Assembly: GCA_029259875.1 (NCBI GenBank)
Contig: JAJDEK010000523.1
Span: 1 to 6,555 of the forward strand
Source: Planctomycetaceae bacterium
Lineage (GTDB): Bacteria; Planctomycetota; Planctomycetia; Planctomycetales; Planctomycetaceae
DNA: 6,555 bases
Reading direction: 5' to 3'
A program made the position numbers and the translations under genes. The notes beneath the pieces are model-generated. The model made no database searches and was not told the DNA's origin. It saw nothing but the letters and a program-made list of their open reading frames with translations. Of this stretch, positions 1 through 5,547 are shown in pieces. Position 1 is the first letter of the stretch; each line of letters begins with the position of its first letter.

Positions 1-893
1 GTAAATGATTCTCCTTTTTTGATAGTGCGTGCTGCAATAATACTTTTACGTACTATAGGCTTATTTTTTGATTCGGAAGCGGATGGTTTTTTGATCGGGC
101 TGCCTAATGAATTTTCCGTATTTCTAATTCCTCGAACTAACATCATTAATTCATCTGGTTCCAAAGAGGCAGAGTGGTCAGGCCCTTCCATATTCTTATC
201 GAGTGTAAAATGTTTCTCAATAACGGTGGCACCCAACGCCGTAGCAGCAATTGAAACTTCGATTCCCAAGGTATGGTCCGAATAGCCAACATTCACACCG
301 AAAGCATTCTTGATCGTTAACATGGACCGCAAGTTCACATCCTGTATGGGAGTAGGATATTCAGTATTACAGTGCAATACAGTGATATTACTTCGATCGA
401 CACCACTTTCAATCAAGATCTCCAGCGCATCTTCAATCTCTCCTAAGTCGGCCATCCCCGTTGAGAGAATCACTTGATCAAACGTTTTACCCACTTTCTT
501 CAGGTAGGGATAATTTGTAATTTCACCTGAAGGGACTTTGATAATTTTTAAGCCGAGTGACTTGAGTAAATCAACACTATCTAAATCGAATGGTGTTGAG
601 ATAAACACAATCCCTGCCAGCTTGCAGTAATCAAAGAGTTCCTGATGGGCTTCCTGGTTGATTTCCAGTTTTTTTAATAAACTAAATTGAGTCGAATCTT
701 CATTACTCGCTAAACTGTTTCTTTGCTGATATTCCGCTTGTGGAGCAGATTTGCAAACAAGTTTTTCTGTTTTGAATGTTTGAAATTTGATCGCATCTGC
801 CCCCGATTCCGTAGCAGCATCGATCATTTTTTTCGCCGTCTCCACACTCCCGTTATGGTTAACTCCTGCTTCTGCGATTACAAATACACTCAT
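1..893 (-). CDS. neuB: NeuB/LegI-type nonulosonic acid synthase (3' end cut by window edge)
   Basis: Condenses phosphoenolpyruvate with a 6-carbon N-acyl sugar to give a 9-carbon nonulosonic acid in the cytoplasm. I translated the minus strand from the ATG at 891-893; 297 codons are open to base 1 with no stop, so about 40-50 C-terminal residues are missing. NeuB family marks are clear: IAEAGVNHNG at residues 6-15, GADAIKFQT at 31-39, ISTPFD at 98-103, KVPSGEI at 119-125, LSTGMA at 143-148, LHCNTEYPTP at 173-182, GYSDHT at 203-208, EKHFTLD at 226-232 and GPDHSASLEPDE at 237-248. After residue 277 the sequence (RKSIIAARTIKKGESF) begins the C-terminal SAF/antifreeze-like domain, which is truncated. 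The start overlaps the neuD stop as ATGA, so translation is probably coupled. The LegC-type aminotransferase upstream favours a legionaminic-type product (LegI) over Neu5Ac, but that substrate call is inference. Confidence 0.95.
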   Translation of the reverse strand, partial: MSVFVIAEAGVNHNGSVETAKKMIDAATESGADAIKFQTFKTEKLVCKSAPQAEYQQRNSLASNEDSTQFSLLKKLEINQEAHQELFDYCKLAGIVFISTPFDLDSVDLLKSLGLKIIKVPSGEITNYPYLKKVGKTFDQVILSTGMADLGEIEDALEILIESGVDRSNITVLHCNTEYPTPIQDVNLRSMLTIKNAFGVNVGYSDHTLGIEVSIAATALGATVIEKHFTLDKNMEGPDHSASLEPDELMMLVRGIRNTENSLGSPIKKPSASESKNKPIVRKSIIAARTIKKGESF

Positions 894-1528
894 CTTGCTG
901 GCACTCCTTTGACTAACGCCCCGTCCTCAACATCCTGTACGACAACAGCTCCGGCTGCTATTACTGCATTTTTTCCTACTTTCACTCCCTGAATTACAAC
1001 AGCTCCCGCACCAATAAATGCGTTATTTCCTACAGTTACTCCTCCACTGAGAATTACCCCTGGAGAGAGAAAAGCGTGACTCCCGATTCGACAATCGTGA
1101 TCAACTTGAACTCCTGTGTTGATTACTGCCCCTTCCCTCAATGTTGTATCTGTTTGGATGATTGCACCTGCCATAATCTGCACACCATCAGATACTTCCA
1201 CGCCGGCTGAAATAATTGCGCGTGGATGAATAAGTGCAGGTATCTGGAAATCTAATTCTTGACTCCGATTAAATAATGTTTTCCTCAGTAAAGTACATTT
1301 AATACTTCCTACTGCGACAGCAACGTATTGTATGCCTTGGTCACGTAGCTTTGGCAACTCTTCATCTGCCCCCAGGACATCAAACCCTTTTAGATATGTC
1401 CCAAATTTCAATTCTGGATCAAGGATCCCCACAATTTCATAATCACCTCTCTGAGTAATCAGATCAATCAGGACTTTCGCATGCCCCCCTCCTCCCAACA
1501 GTATGATCGAGTTCAATGGCTTATTCAT
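890..1528 (-). CDS. neuD: NeuD/PglD/LegH-type sugar O- or N-acyltransferase (left-handed beta-helix)
   Basis: A 212-residue acyltransferase, the usual length for the NeuD/PglD family. The N-terminal Rossmann-like part carries the sugar-nucleotide binding stretch LLGGGGHAKVL at residues 10-20. From about residue 103 onward there are hexapeptide repeats of the left-handed beta-helix type, such as AGVEVS, EGAVINTG and VGNNAFIGAGAVV. His144 in NTGVQVDHDC matches the position of the catalytic base in PglD. The protein ends at GVPAR, the normal family ending. In this cassette the likely job is acetyl-CoA-dependent N-acetylation of the 4-amino group made by the LegC-type aminotransferase (LegH role); O-acetylation of the finished sialic-like sugar is the alternative. 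The ATG at 1526-1528 overlaps the aminotransferase stop as ATGA, with no good Shine-Dalgarno, which suggests translational coupling. The 3' end overlaps neuB in the same way. Confidence 0.92.
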   Translation of the reverse strand: MNKPLNSIILLGGGGHAKVLIDLITQRGDYEIVGILDPELKFGTYLKGFDVLGADEELPKLRDQGIQYVAVAVGSIKCTLLRKTLFNRSQELDFQIPALIHPRAIISAGVEVSDGVQIMAGAIIQTDTTLREGAVINTGVQVDHDCRIGSHAFLSPGVILSGGVTVGNNAFIGAGAVVIQGVKVGKNAVIAAGAVVVQDVEDGALVKGVPAR

Positions 1529-2685
1529 CTTTGATCAAAATACGCCTTAATACGATCAACCACGAATTGAATATCTTCAGCGGTGAGTTGAACACTGGAT
1601 GGAATCGAAATACATCTTTCGTACTCGGCAACCGACGCTTCAATCTTATATACCTGACAGTCCTGATACATGGACAAAGTATGCATTAACTTCCAAGCTG
1701 GGCGTACTTGAATATTTTGTGAAATTAAATATTCCATAAGAGGAATACGGTCTGCAGGAGAAACCATTAAAGTGCAAAGCCAAAAATTACTTTTGGCCCA
1801 TGGTTCTTCCCAGGCCAAGTCCACGTTTGGTATACCTGCTAATAGTTCACGATAGTGAGCTGCATTTTTTCTTTTTATTTCTACAAACGAATCAAGCTGC
1901 TCTAACTGCGCTACTCCTAATGCGGCTTGAATATTCGTCAGACGATAATTGTAGCCGACCTCATCATGCTCATATTCAAAAGGTTTTTTATTTGCCTGTG
2001 TGCTCAAATGCCGAATTCGATTTGCGAGAGATTCGTCGTTCGTAGTGACCATTCCACCGCCACCACAGGTAATAATTTTGTTTCCATTAAACGAAAAACA
2101 ACCTACGGTAGACAACGAGCCTGTTTTTCTCTCCTGGTATTCAGACCCTAGACTCTCTGAAGCATCTTCGATAACTGGAAGTTCATACTGCCCAGCAACA
2201 TCATTCAAAGGTGCCATATCCACCGGATGACCAAAAATATGCACTGGTAAAATAGCACTTACTTTTCGACCGCTCTGTTTGTTATACAGTTCTCCATTTC
2301 GCAAAGCACACTCTTGAGCCAAGAAATCATTTACTTTATTAACGTCCAGTCCCAAAGTCGCGGGATCTGATCCGATAAATACCGGAGAAGCACCACAGTA
2401 TCGAATAGCGTTTACAGGAGCAATAAATGTAAACGACGGTGCTATCACCTCATCGCCTGGTCGAATACCGCAAGCAAGCAAACTAAGATGGAGCGCAGCG
2501 GTTCCATTCACCGTTGCAATTCCGAATTCTGCTCCAACATATTCACTGACACGTTGTTCAAATTGATCTACATATGATCCAACAGAAGAAACCCACCCCG
2601 TATCGAGGCACTCTTTCACATATTTCCATTCATTTCCAGAAATATGTGGTATCGATAATGGAATTAACTCGCGCATCATTTTCAC
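1525..2685 (-). CDS. legC: LegC-family PLP-dependent sugar aminotransferase (DegT/DnrJ/EryC1)
   Basis: Transfers an amino group, normally from glutamate, to the 4-keto carbon of a nucleotide-linked 4-keto-6-deoxy hexosamine. The 386 residues match the family length. The opening IPLSIPHISGNEWKYVKECL and the following DTGWVSSVGSYVD (residues 28-40) are hallmark LegC-subfamily sequence. PLP-site residues are visible: the phosphate-binding NGTAAL at 60-65, Asp174 in VIEDASESLG for the pyridine nitrogen, and the Schiff-base Lys203 in FNGNKIITCGGGG. The start is uncertain: the longest frame begins with GTG at 2685, but ATG codons follow at 2679 and 2676, and none has a clear Shine-Dalgarno. The ATG pair may be the real start, giving 384 or 383 residues. 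It lies 42 bp after neuA and overlaps neuD by 4 bases. Whether it acts on UDP- or GDP-linked sugar cannot be told from sequence. Confidence 0.93.
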   Translation of the reverse strand: MKMMRELIPLSIPHISGNEWKYVKECLDTGWVSSVGSYVDQFEQRVSEYVGAEFGIATVNGTAALHLSLLACGIRPGDEVIAPSFTFIAPVNAIRYCGASPVFIGSDPATLGLDVNKVNDFLAQECALRNGELYNKQSGRKVSAILPVHIFGHPVDMAPLNDVAGQYELPVIEDASESLGSEYQERKTGSLSTVGCFSFNGNKIITCGGGGMVTTNDESLANRIRHLSTQANKKPFEYEHDEVGYNYRLTNIQAALGVAQLEQLDSFVEIKRKNAAHYRELLAGIPNVDLAWEEPWAKSNFWLCTLMVSPADRIPLMEYLISQNIQVRPAWKLMHTLSMYQDCQVYKIEASVAEYERCISIPSSVQLTAEDIQFVVDRIKAYFDQR

Positions 2686-2727
2686 AATTCAAAATTAGAA
2701 ACGGTCGAATTATTCCAGTAAAAACCG

Positions 2728-3456
2728 CTAGGCCGCCTTGCGAAGGGAATCTGGTTGAATTTGGTTTTCCATCAATAAGCTGGCAACTAAAAATTCCCAT
2801 TCAGTATCAATTTCCCAAGACCTGTCAGTTGGCATCTTGTAACCATACGTTTCATTGCAAGGACGAAATGTTTTATTTTCTTTAAACGAATCTGACCTGA
2901 CTACGTACAGCGCTCCATTAAATGCGTATACATCAGCTAATACCTGCCTGCGAAGTGCTAACTCTTCCTCTTCAGGAAAAAGTTCTAACAACAATCCATC
3001 TTCATCCATTCCTCGTAAACAGACAGGATGACTGGGAGCTTCCATCATCCCAATGACTGCTTTCGCATTTTTTTCCCTGGCAAATTTGACTGCACCATCG
3101 ATATCAGCAGCAATACGAAAGGGAGAAGTCGGCTGAAGCAATGTCACGAATTCTGTATCGTACTGCTCATGTTCTGCAAGCCATTCAATGGCATGCAATA
3201 CGACATCGACATGACTTGAAGAGTCTAAAGCCAGTTTGAGGGGACGAATAAAAGGGACTTCAGCTCCAAACTGTCGTGAGATTGACGCGATCTCCTTATC
3301 GTCTGTTGAAACGATCACGCGATCCAGTTCTTGGCTCTGCAATGCAGCCTCAATCGTCCAGGCAATTAGCGGCTTTCCAGCCAATAATTTTATATTTTTT
3401 TGAGGTACCCCTTTTGAGCCACCTCGTGCTGTGATCAATCCAACCACACCGGCCAT
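2728..3456 (-). CDS. neuA: CMP-nonulosonic acid synthetase (acylneuraminate cytidylyltransferase, NeuA/LegF type)
   Basis: Activates the finished nonulosonic acid with CTP to give the CMP-sugar donor used by a transferase. The 242 residues fit the short, single-domain NeuA/LegF form with no extra C-terminal hydrolase domain. Seen directly: the nucleotide-binding loop ARGGSKGVPQKN at residues 10-21, VSTDD at 49-53, LLQPTSPFR at 107-114 (family Q loop), RRQVLADVYAFNGALYVV at 169-186, and SWEIDTEWEF at 213-222. The last is the metal-binding motif; Asp217 is kept, while the two flanking family acidic positions, usually Asp, are Glu215 and Glu221, a conservative change. The ATG at 3456 has an AAGGGGG Shine-Dalgarno at 3463-3469, six bases upstream. 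Another ATG sits four bases upstream in a different frame and should not be taken as the start. It is the first gene of the operon after a 225-bp gap with a candidate promoter. Confidence 0.94.
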   Translation of the reverse strand: MAGVVGLITARGGSKGVPQKNIKLLAGKPLIAWTIEAALQSQELDRVIVSTDDKEIASISRQFGAEVPFIRPLKLALDSSSHVDVVLHAIEWLAEHEQYDTEFVTLLQPTSPFRIAADIDGAVKFAREKNAKAVIGMMEAPSHPVCLRGMDEDGLLLELFPEEEELALRRQVLADVYAFNGALYVVRSDSFKENKTFRPCNETYGYKMPTDRSWEIDTEWEFLVASLLMENQIQPDSLRKAA

Positions 3457-3462
3457 CCATAG

Positions 3463-3469
3463 CCCCCTT
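3463..3469 (-). promoter_or_regulatory. Shine-Dalgarno site of neuA
   Basis: On the minus strand AAGGGGG lies six bases before the ATG at 3454-3456. It settles the start, because an out-of-frame ATG at 3458-3460 is only two bases from the site. Confidence 0.6.
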
Positions 3470-3538
3470 CTTAACTGTCTCTATTTCGCTCGCAATAAAA
3501 CAATCACAGAGAAAACAAATTATGTTCAAGGCAATCAA

Positions 3539-3553
3539 AATGCTTCCAGCATT
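3539..3553 (-). other. Short perfect stem-loop in the leader of the nonulosonate operon
   Basis: The minus strand reads AATGCT, GGA, AGCATT: a perfect 6-bp stem with a 3-base loop, followed by TTGATT. If the promoter upstream is real, transcription would begin only a few bases before this hairpin, so it could act as a 5'-end stabilising hairpin. It could also be a weak terminator for the ligase gene; the T run after it is short, which argues against efficient termination. Confidence 0.35.
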
Positions 3554-3563
3554 ACAATTGAGA

Positions 3564-3592
3564 ATATTATTTAAAACTGTTTTTTATGTAAA
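3564..3592 (-). promoter_or_regulatory. Candidate sigma-70 promoter of the neuA-legC-neuD-neuB operon
   Basis: On the minus strand, TTTACA at 3587-3592 (5 of 6 to the -35 consensus) is followed after exactly 17 bases by TAATAT at 3564-3569 (4 of 6 to the -10 consensus). This would start transcription near 3557 and leave a leader of about 100 bases before neuA. It sits just after the ligase gene and a weak terminator-like hairpin, which fits a separate transcription unit. The region is AT-rich, so a chance match is possible. Confidence 0.4.
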
Positions 3593-3600
3593 GGTTGAAC

Positions 3601-3627
3601 GAAAATAAATCGTGCAAGCAACACACG
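3601..3627 (-). terminator. Weak terminator-like hairpin after the ligase gene
   Basis: On the minus strand CGTGTG pairs with TGCACG (four Watson-Crick pairs plus two G-T pairs, loop of five) at 3611-3627. It is followed by a T-rich run ATTTATTTTC to 3601. The stem is short and the T run broken, so termination would be weak; its location 55-80 bases after the stop of the ligase gene is the main support. Confidence 0.25.
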
Positions 3628-3681
3628 TATCGCCCCCAGTTCGTAAAACCTTAAGACTTAACTATACGGATCGGTATAAAA

Positions 3682-5016
3682 TCAGGCAGCATCCCTCACA
3701 ATAGTTTGGTTTCCATTGTCAGCAGGCGATTTGGGGAGGCTTGAACCATCTTCTGCCTCCATACAGGAAATTCCTCCAGCAAATGCAATTCCGACCAAAT
3801 AACCAAATAGGCTACCTTCAGTTGTGTCTAACATCAAAGAATTTACCATGCAACCTACAAAATATACTGCAATAACTGCTTGACCAAGTGCCCGATCCAA
3901 ACCTGACATAGCTTGAGTTGCACGCCAACCAATCCAAAAGATAGACAAAAAGAGACAGACGCCAATACCCCCATTTTGGACGAGCAGCATAATATATTCG
4001 TTATGGGGATTCGCTGTAGAAACCTGCCCTTTCTCTTGCATGAGTTGATGATATTTTAAATTAAAACTACCAATACCTGATCCAAACAGTGGATTTGACT
4101 TAGCTAAATGCAAACTGTTTTCATAAAACTCCATTCGCAAATCAACACCTCTACTCCGTATTTTCGAGACGCTATATTCATTGACTTCAGTAACGGCCTG
4201 ATTAATACGACCTTGAAATATTTCTGAATAGTTATAAGCAAGAAGCCCAACCCCGCCAATACAAAGAGCAGCTGGAATAAGTCCTTTCAATCCCAGCCTT
4301 TGACACATCAACACACAAACGAGAATTGCTAGAGCTAAATAGCCAGATCGTCCAGGTACCATTGCAATGATATTAAACGTTGCAACAAAGACTAAAATGG
4401 CATAAGGCCAACGCTGCCTTGGCTTTTCTAGAAACTTCCAGGCAGCCAGATAAGCCAGAAACGCCATTAGGATATTTTGTGTTATTCGATTCTTAAAAAT
4501 GGATCGATTGATAAACGGGTCATCCAACCCATTAAGAGGTGAAAATGCATAATAAATAGACCCCATAAGAGTAATTACCATCGCTAGCTCAAACATCTGA
4601 ATGCCACGATGTCGCGTTTTGGGATCGAGGAAAAAAGAGAGATAAATCGGAATCAATATAAACTGGCGGTACTTAAATAAGTTTCTGGCAGCAATCGAAA
4701 ATGATTCAGGTGTGTAAAGTAAACCAACCGCAAGAAAACTAAAGAAGACTGCAGATGCTGTTGAAATTCGATATTTTTTCAGTATCTCAAATGAGACTAA
4801 ATACTGTCCTGAAACAACCCAGCAGACCAGAACTCCAATACTCAAAATCGATGCCAAGGATGTTGAGACGGGAATTGCAAATCCTGATAAAATAGAGAAC
4901 AAAACTCCAATCTGGCAAACTTGCTCTCGAAAATTCGATCTATTTGAATCCATCAAATATCCAGAACCGAATCGCTTCAAATTGCCCTCAAAAATGTGCA
5001 TTGGGCCAGATCCCAT
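3682..5016 (-). CDS. O-antigen ligase / polymerase family membrane protein (WaaL/Wzy_C domain)
   Basis: A polytopic inner-membrane protein of up to 444 residues with about 12 hydrophobic segments (first near residues 34-70, last near 402-418). Family signals are LYTPESFSIAARNLFKYRQF at 100-119, the GRSGYLAL stretch at 222-229, a long periplasmic loop at about 262-340 with RSRGVDLRMEFYENSL at 287-302, and the Wzy_C core NPLFGSGIGSFNLKYHQLM followed by PHNEYIMLLVQNGGIGV at 337-353. His338 in that core matches the conserved His of WaaL proteins. Such enzymes either join O-antigen to lipid A-core or another acceptor, or polymerise repeat units; sequence alone does not separate these roles. The start is unclear: ATG at 5016, 5001 and 4953 are all in frame and none has a good Shine-Dalgarno. 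The one at 4953 (residue 22, MDSNRSNF) gives the most usual short cytoplasmic N-terminus before the first membrane segment. It lies 225 bp upstream of the nonulosonate cassette, probably its own transcription unit. Confidence 0.88.
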   Translation of the reverse strand: MGSGPMHIFEGNLKRFGSGYLMDSNRSNFREQVCQIGVLFSILSGFAIPVSTSLASILSIGVLVCWVVSGQYLVSFEILKKYRISTASAVFFSFLAVGLLYTPESFSIAARNLFKYRQFILIPIYLSFFLDPKTRHRGIQMFELAMVITLMGSIYYAFSPLNGLDDPFINRSIFKNRITQNILMAFLAYLAAWKFLEKPRQRWPYAILVFVATFNIIAMVPGRSGYLALAILVCVLMCQRLGLKGLIPAALCIGGVGLLAYNYSEIFQGRINQAVTEVNEYSVSKIRSRGVDLRMEFYENSLHLAKSNPLFGSGIGSFNLKYHQLMQEKGQVSTANPHNEYIMLLVQNGGIGVCLFLSIFWIGWRATQAMSGLDRALGQAVIAVYFVGCMVNSLMLDTTEGSLFGYLVGIAFAGGISCMEAEDGSSLPKSPADNGNQTIVRDAA

Positions 5017-5039
5017 TAGACAGATTTAACAAAAAGTAA

Positions 5040-5061
5040 ATTGTGAATACATTGTGAATAC
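5040..5061. repeat. Exact 11-bp tandem direct repeat upstream of the ligase gene
   Basis: ATTGTGAATAC occurs twice with no gap (5040-5050 and 5051-5061). It sits 24 bases upstream of the longest ligase start, so it could be a paired regulator site. It also directly precedes the TAAGGAGG sequence of the plus-strand mini-ORF. No palindrome within each unit is evident, and the function is unknown. Confidence 0.7.
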
Positions 5062-5062
5062 A

Positions 5063-5070
5063 TAAGGAGG
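5063..5070 (+). promoter_or_regulatory. Consensus Shine-Dalgarno sequence in the intergenic region
   Basis: TAAGGAGG is a full match to the anti-Shine-Dalgarno, better than that of any long gene in the window. It lies five bases before a GTG that opens an 18-codon frame. It could still be chance. Confidence 0.35.
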
Positions 5071-5071
5071 C

Positions 5072-5117
5072 ACTTGTGTCATTTAAGAAGAGAGAGAGAA
5101 AGAGAACGGACACAAGT
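5072..5117. repeat. 9-bp perfect inverted repeat flanking a purine-only tract
   Basis: ACTTGTGTC (5072-5080) and GACACAAGT (5109-5117) are exact reverse complements separated by 28 bases. The spacer includes an uninterrupted run of 22 purines at 5085-5106, mainly GA dinucleotides. On either strand this could form a hairpin with a large loop, or the arms could bind a dimeric regulator. The long loop and lack of a following T run (either side) argue against a classical terminator. Confidence 0.6.
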
Positions 5118-5132
5118 AAAAAGCATCAATAG
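5076..5132 (+). CDS. Possible 18-codon basic leader peptide (hypothetical)
   Basis: GTG at 5076 begins a short frame reading MSFKKRERKRTDTSKKHQ before TAG at 5130-5132. Ten of its 18 residues are Lys, Arg or His. Support is limited to the consensus TAAGGAGG five bases upstream. The basic composition follows directly from the GA repeat in the DNA, so it may be an artefact of that repeat. The frame lies inside the 9-bp inverted repeat, so folding of the transcript could mask or expose its start. It could be a leader peptide or nothing at all. Confidence 0.2.
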   Translation: MSFKKRERKRTDTSKKHQ

Positions 5133-5173
5133 CATGGTTCTTAATATAATGCGATACTAATTTGTAATTTTCA

Positions 5174-5362
5174 TTAATCGCCGAAACATGAAGAAGCTTT
5201 ACCTAAAGAAACAAATAATATTCTATTACTATGCCGCATGCTGGAAATCACTTTACCTAACCGTCCAAGTGATCTTTTGACAACGTTTTCATATAGCTTC
5301 ACAGTGAATCCTGAACCGAAACATGCCAATCCAGGCAGAGAATAACTTCTCTTTACAGCCAT
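5174..5362 (-). CDS. Doubtful 62-residue hypothetical protein
   Basis: An ATG at 5362 opens 62 codons ending at the TAA near 5174. I do not recognise the product. It is basic, with no clear membrane segment or signal peptide. Short in-frame internal repeats exist: RLGKVISS and SLGKASS are encoded partly by the same 10 bases (5251-5260 and 5197-5206), and ACFG and SCFG by another shared 10-mer (5316-5325 and 5181-5190). No Shine-Dalgarno lies at a proper distance; an AGGAAG is too far upstream. It would be the only gene within a stretch otherwise expected to hold promoters, so it is more likely non-coding or a remnant than a real gene. Confidence 0.2.
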   Translation of the reverse strand: MAVKRSYSLPGLACFGSGFTVKLYENVVKRSLGRLGKVISSMRHSNRILFVSLGKASSCFGD

Positions 5363-5534
5363 AAGAGCATTCTATAGACTTCCTGCGCCTAAATCATATG
5401 AGGCTATTACTGAATCCATTAAACGATATTTTTGCATAGCTTGAGGCACTGACACTTCAAATGCCAATAAACGCCCACTTCCCGAAAAATGCTTGTCTTA
5501 TCTCCGATTCCATAGAATCTCAATCATTTGATGT

Positions 5535-5541
5535 AGAGAGG
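5535..5541 (+). promoter_or_regulatory. Shine-Dalgarno site of the divergent membrane protein gene
   Basis: AGAGAGG lies six bases before the ATG at 5548-5550 and supports that start over downstream ATG codons. A TAGAAT at about 5511-5516 could be a -10 box but has no well-spaced -35. Confidence 0.5.
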
Positions 5542-5547
5542 CAATCT

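Larger units (their letters stand above)
5017..5547. other. 531-bp intergenic region between the ligase and the divergent membrane gene
   Basis: No confident gene lies here. It should hold the divergent promoters of the two flanking genes, but I found no convincing -35/-10 pair for either. The left third is repeat-rich (11-bp tandem repeat, 9-bp inverted repeat, purine tract). The right two thirds (about 5178-5520) have one plus-strand frame with only two internal stops (TAA near 5341, TGA near 5446) in about 115 codons and no usable start, opposite a 62-codon minus-strand ORF. That may be a decayed gene remnant or chance in AT-rich DNA. No hit to a known family is recognisable by eye. Confidence 0.4.

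Noticed and set aside
19..285. Plus-strand frame of 88 codons within neuB
   Set aside because: It is antisense to a highly conserved NeuB sequence and has no independent support; the same holds for plus-strand frames within neuD, legC and neuA.
1484..1489. G6 run (minus strand) near the start of neuD as a phase-variation site
   Set aside because: It encodes the conserved GGGGH motif of the family and is short, so the codons explain it.
3350..3538. 62-codon minus-strand frame overlapping the start of neuA
   Set aside because: It shares its 3' half with neuA in another frame, its product has no family features, and neuA has the better start and conserved protein.
3664..3679. Imperfect palindrome TATAC(C/G)...GTATA just after the ligase stop
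   Set aside because: Only five paired bases, all but one A-T, with a six-base loop; too weak to call a terminator or an operator.
5145..5150. Perfect TATAAT on the plus strand
   Set aside because: No -35-like hexamer lies 15-19 bases upstream, and the closest plus-strand long gene is almost 400 bases away; the region is AT-rich enough for chance.
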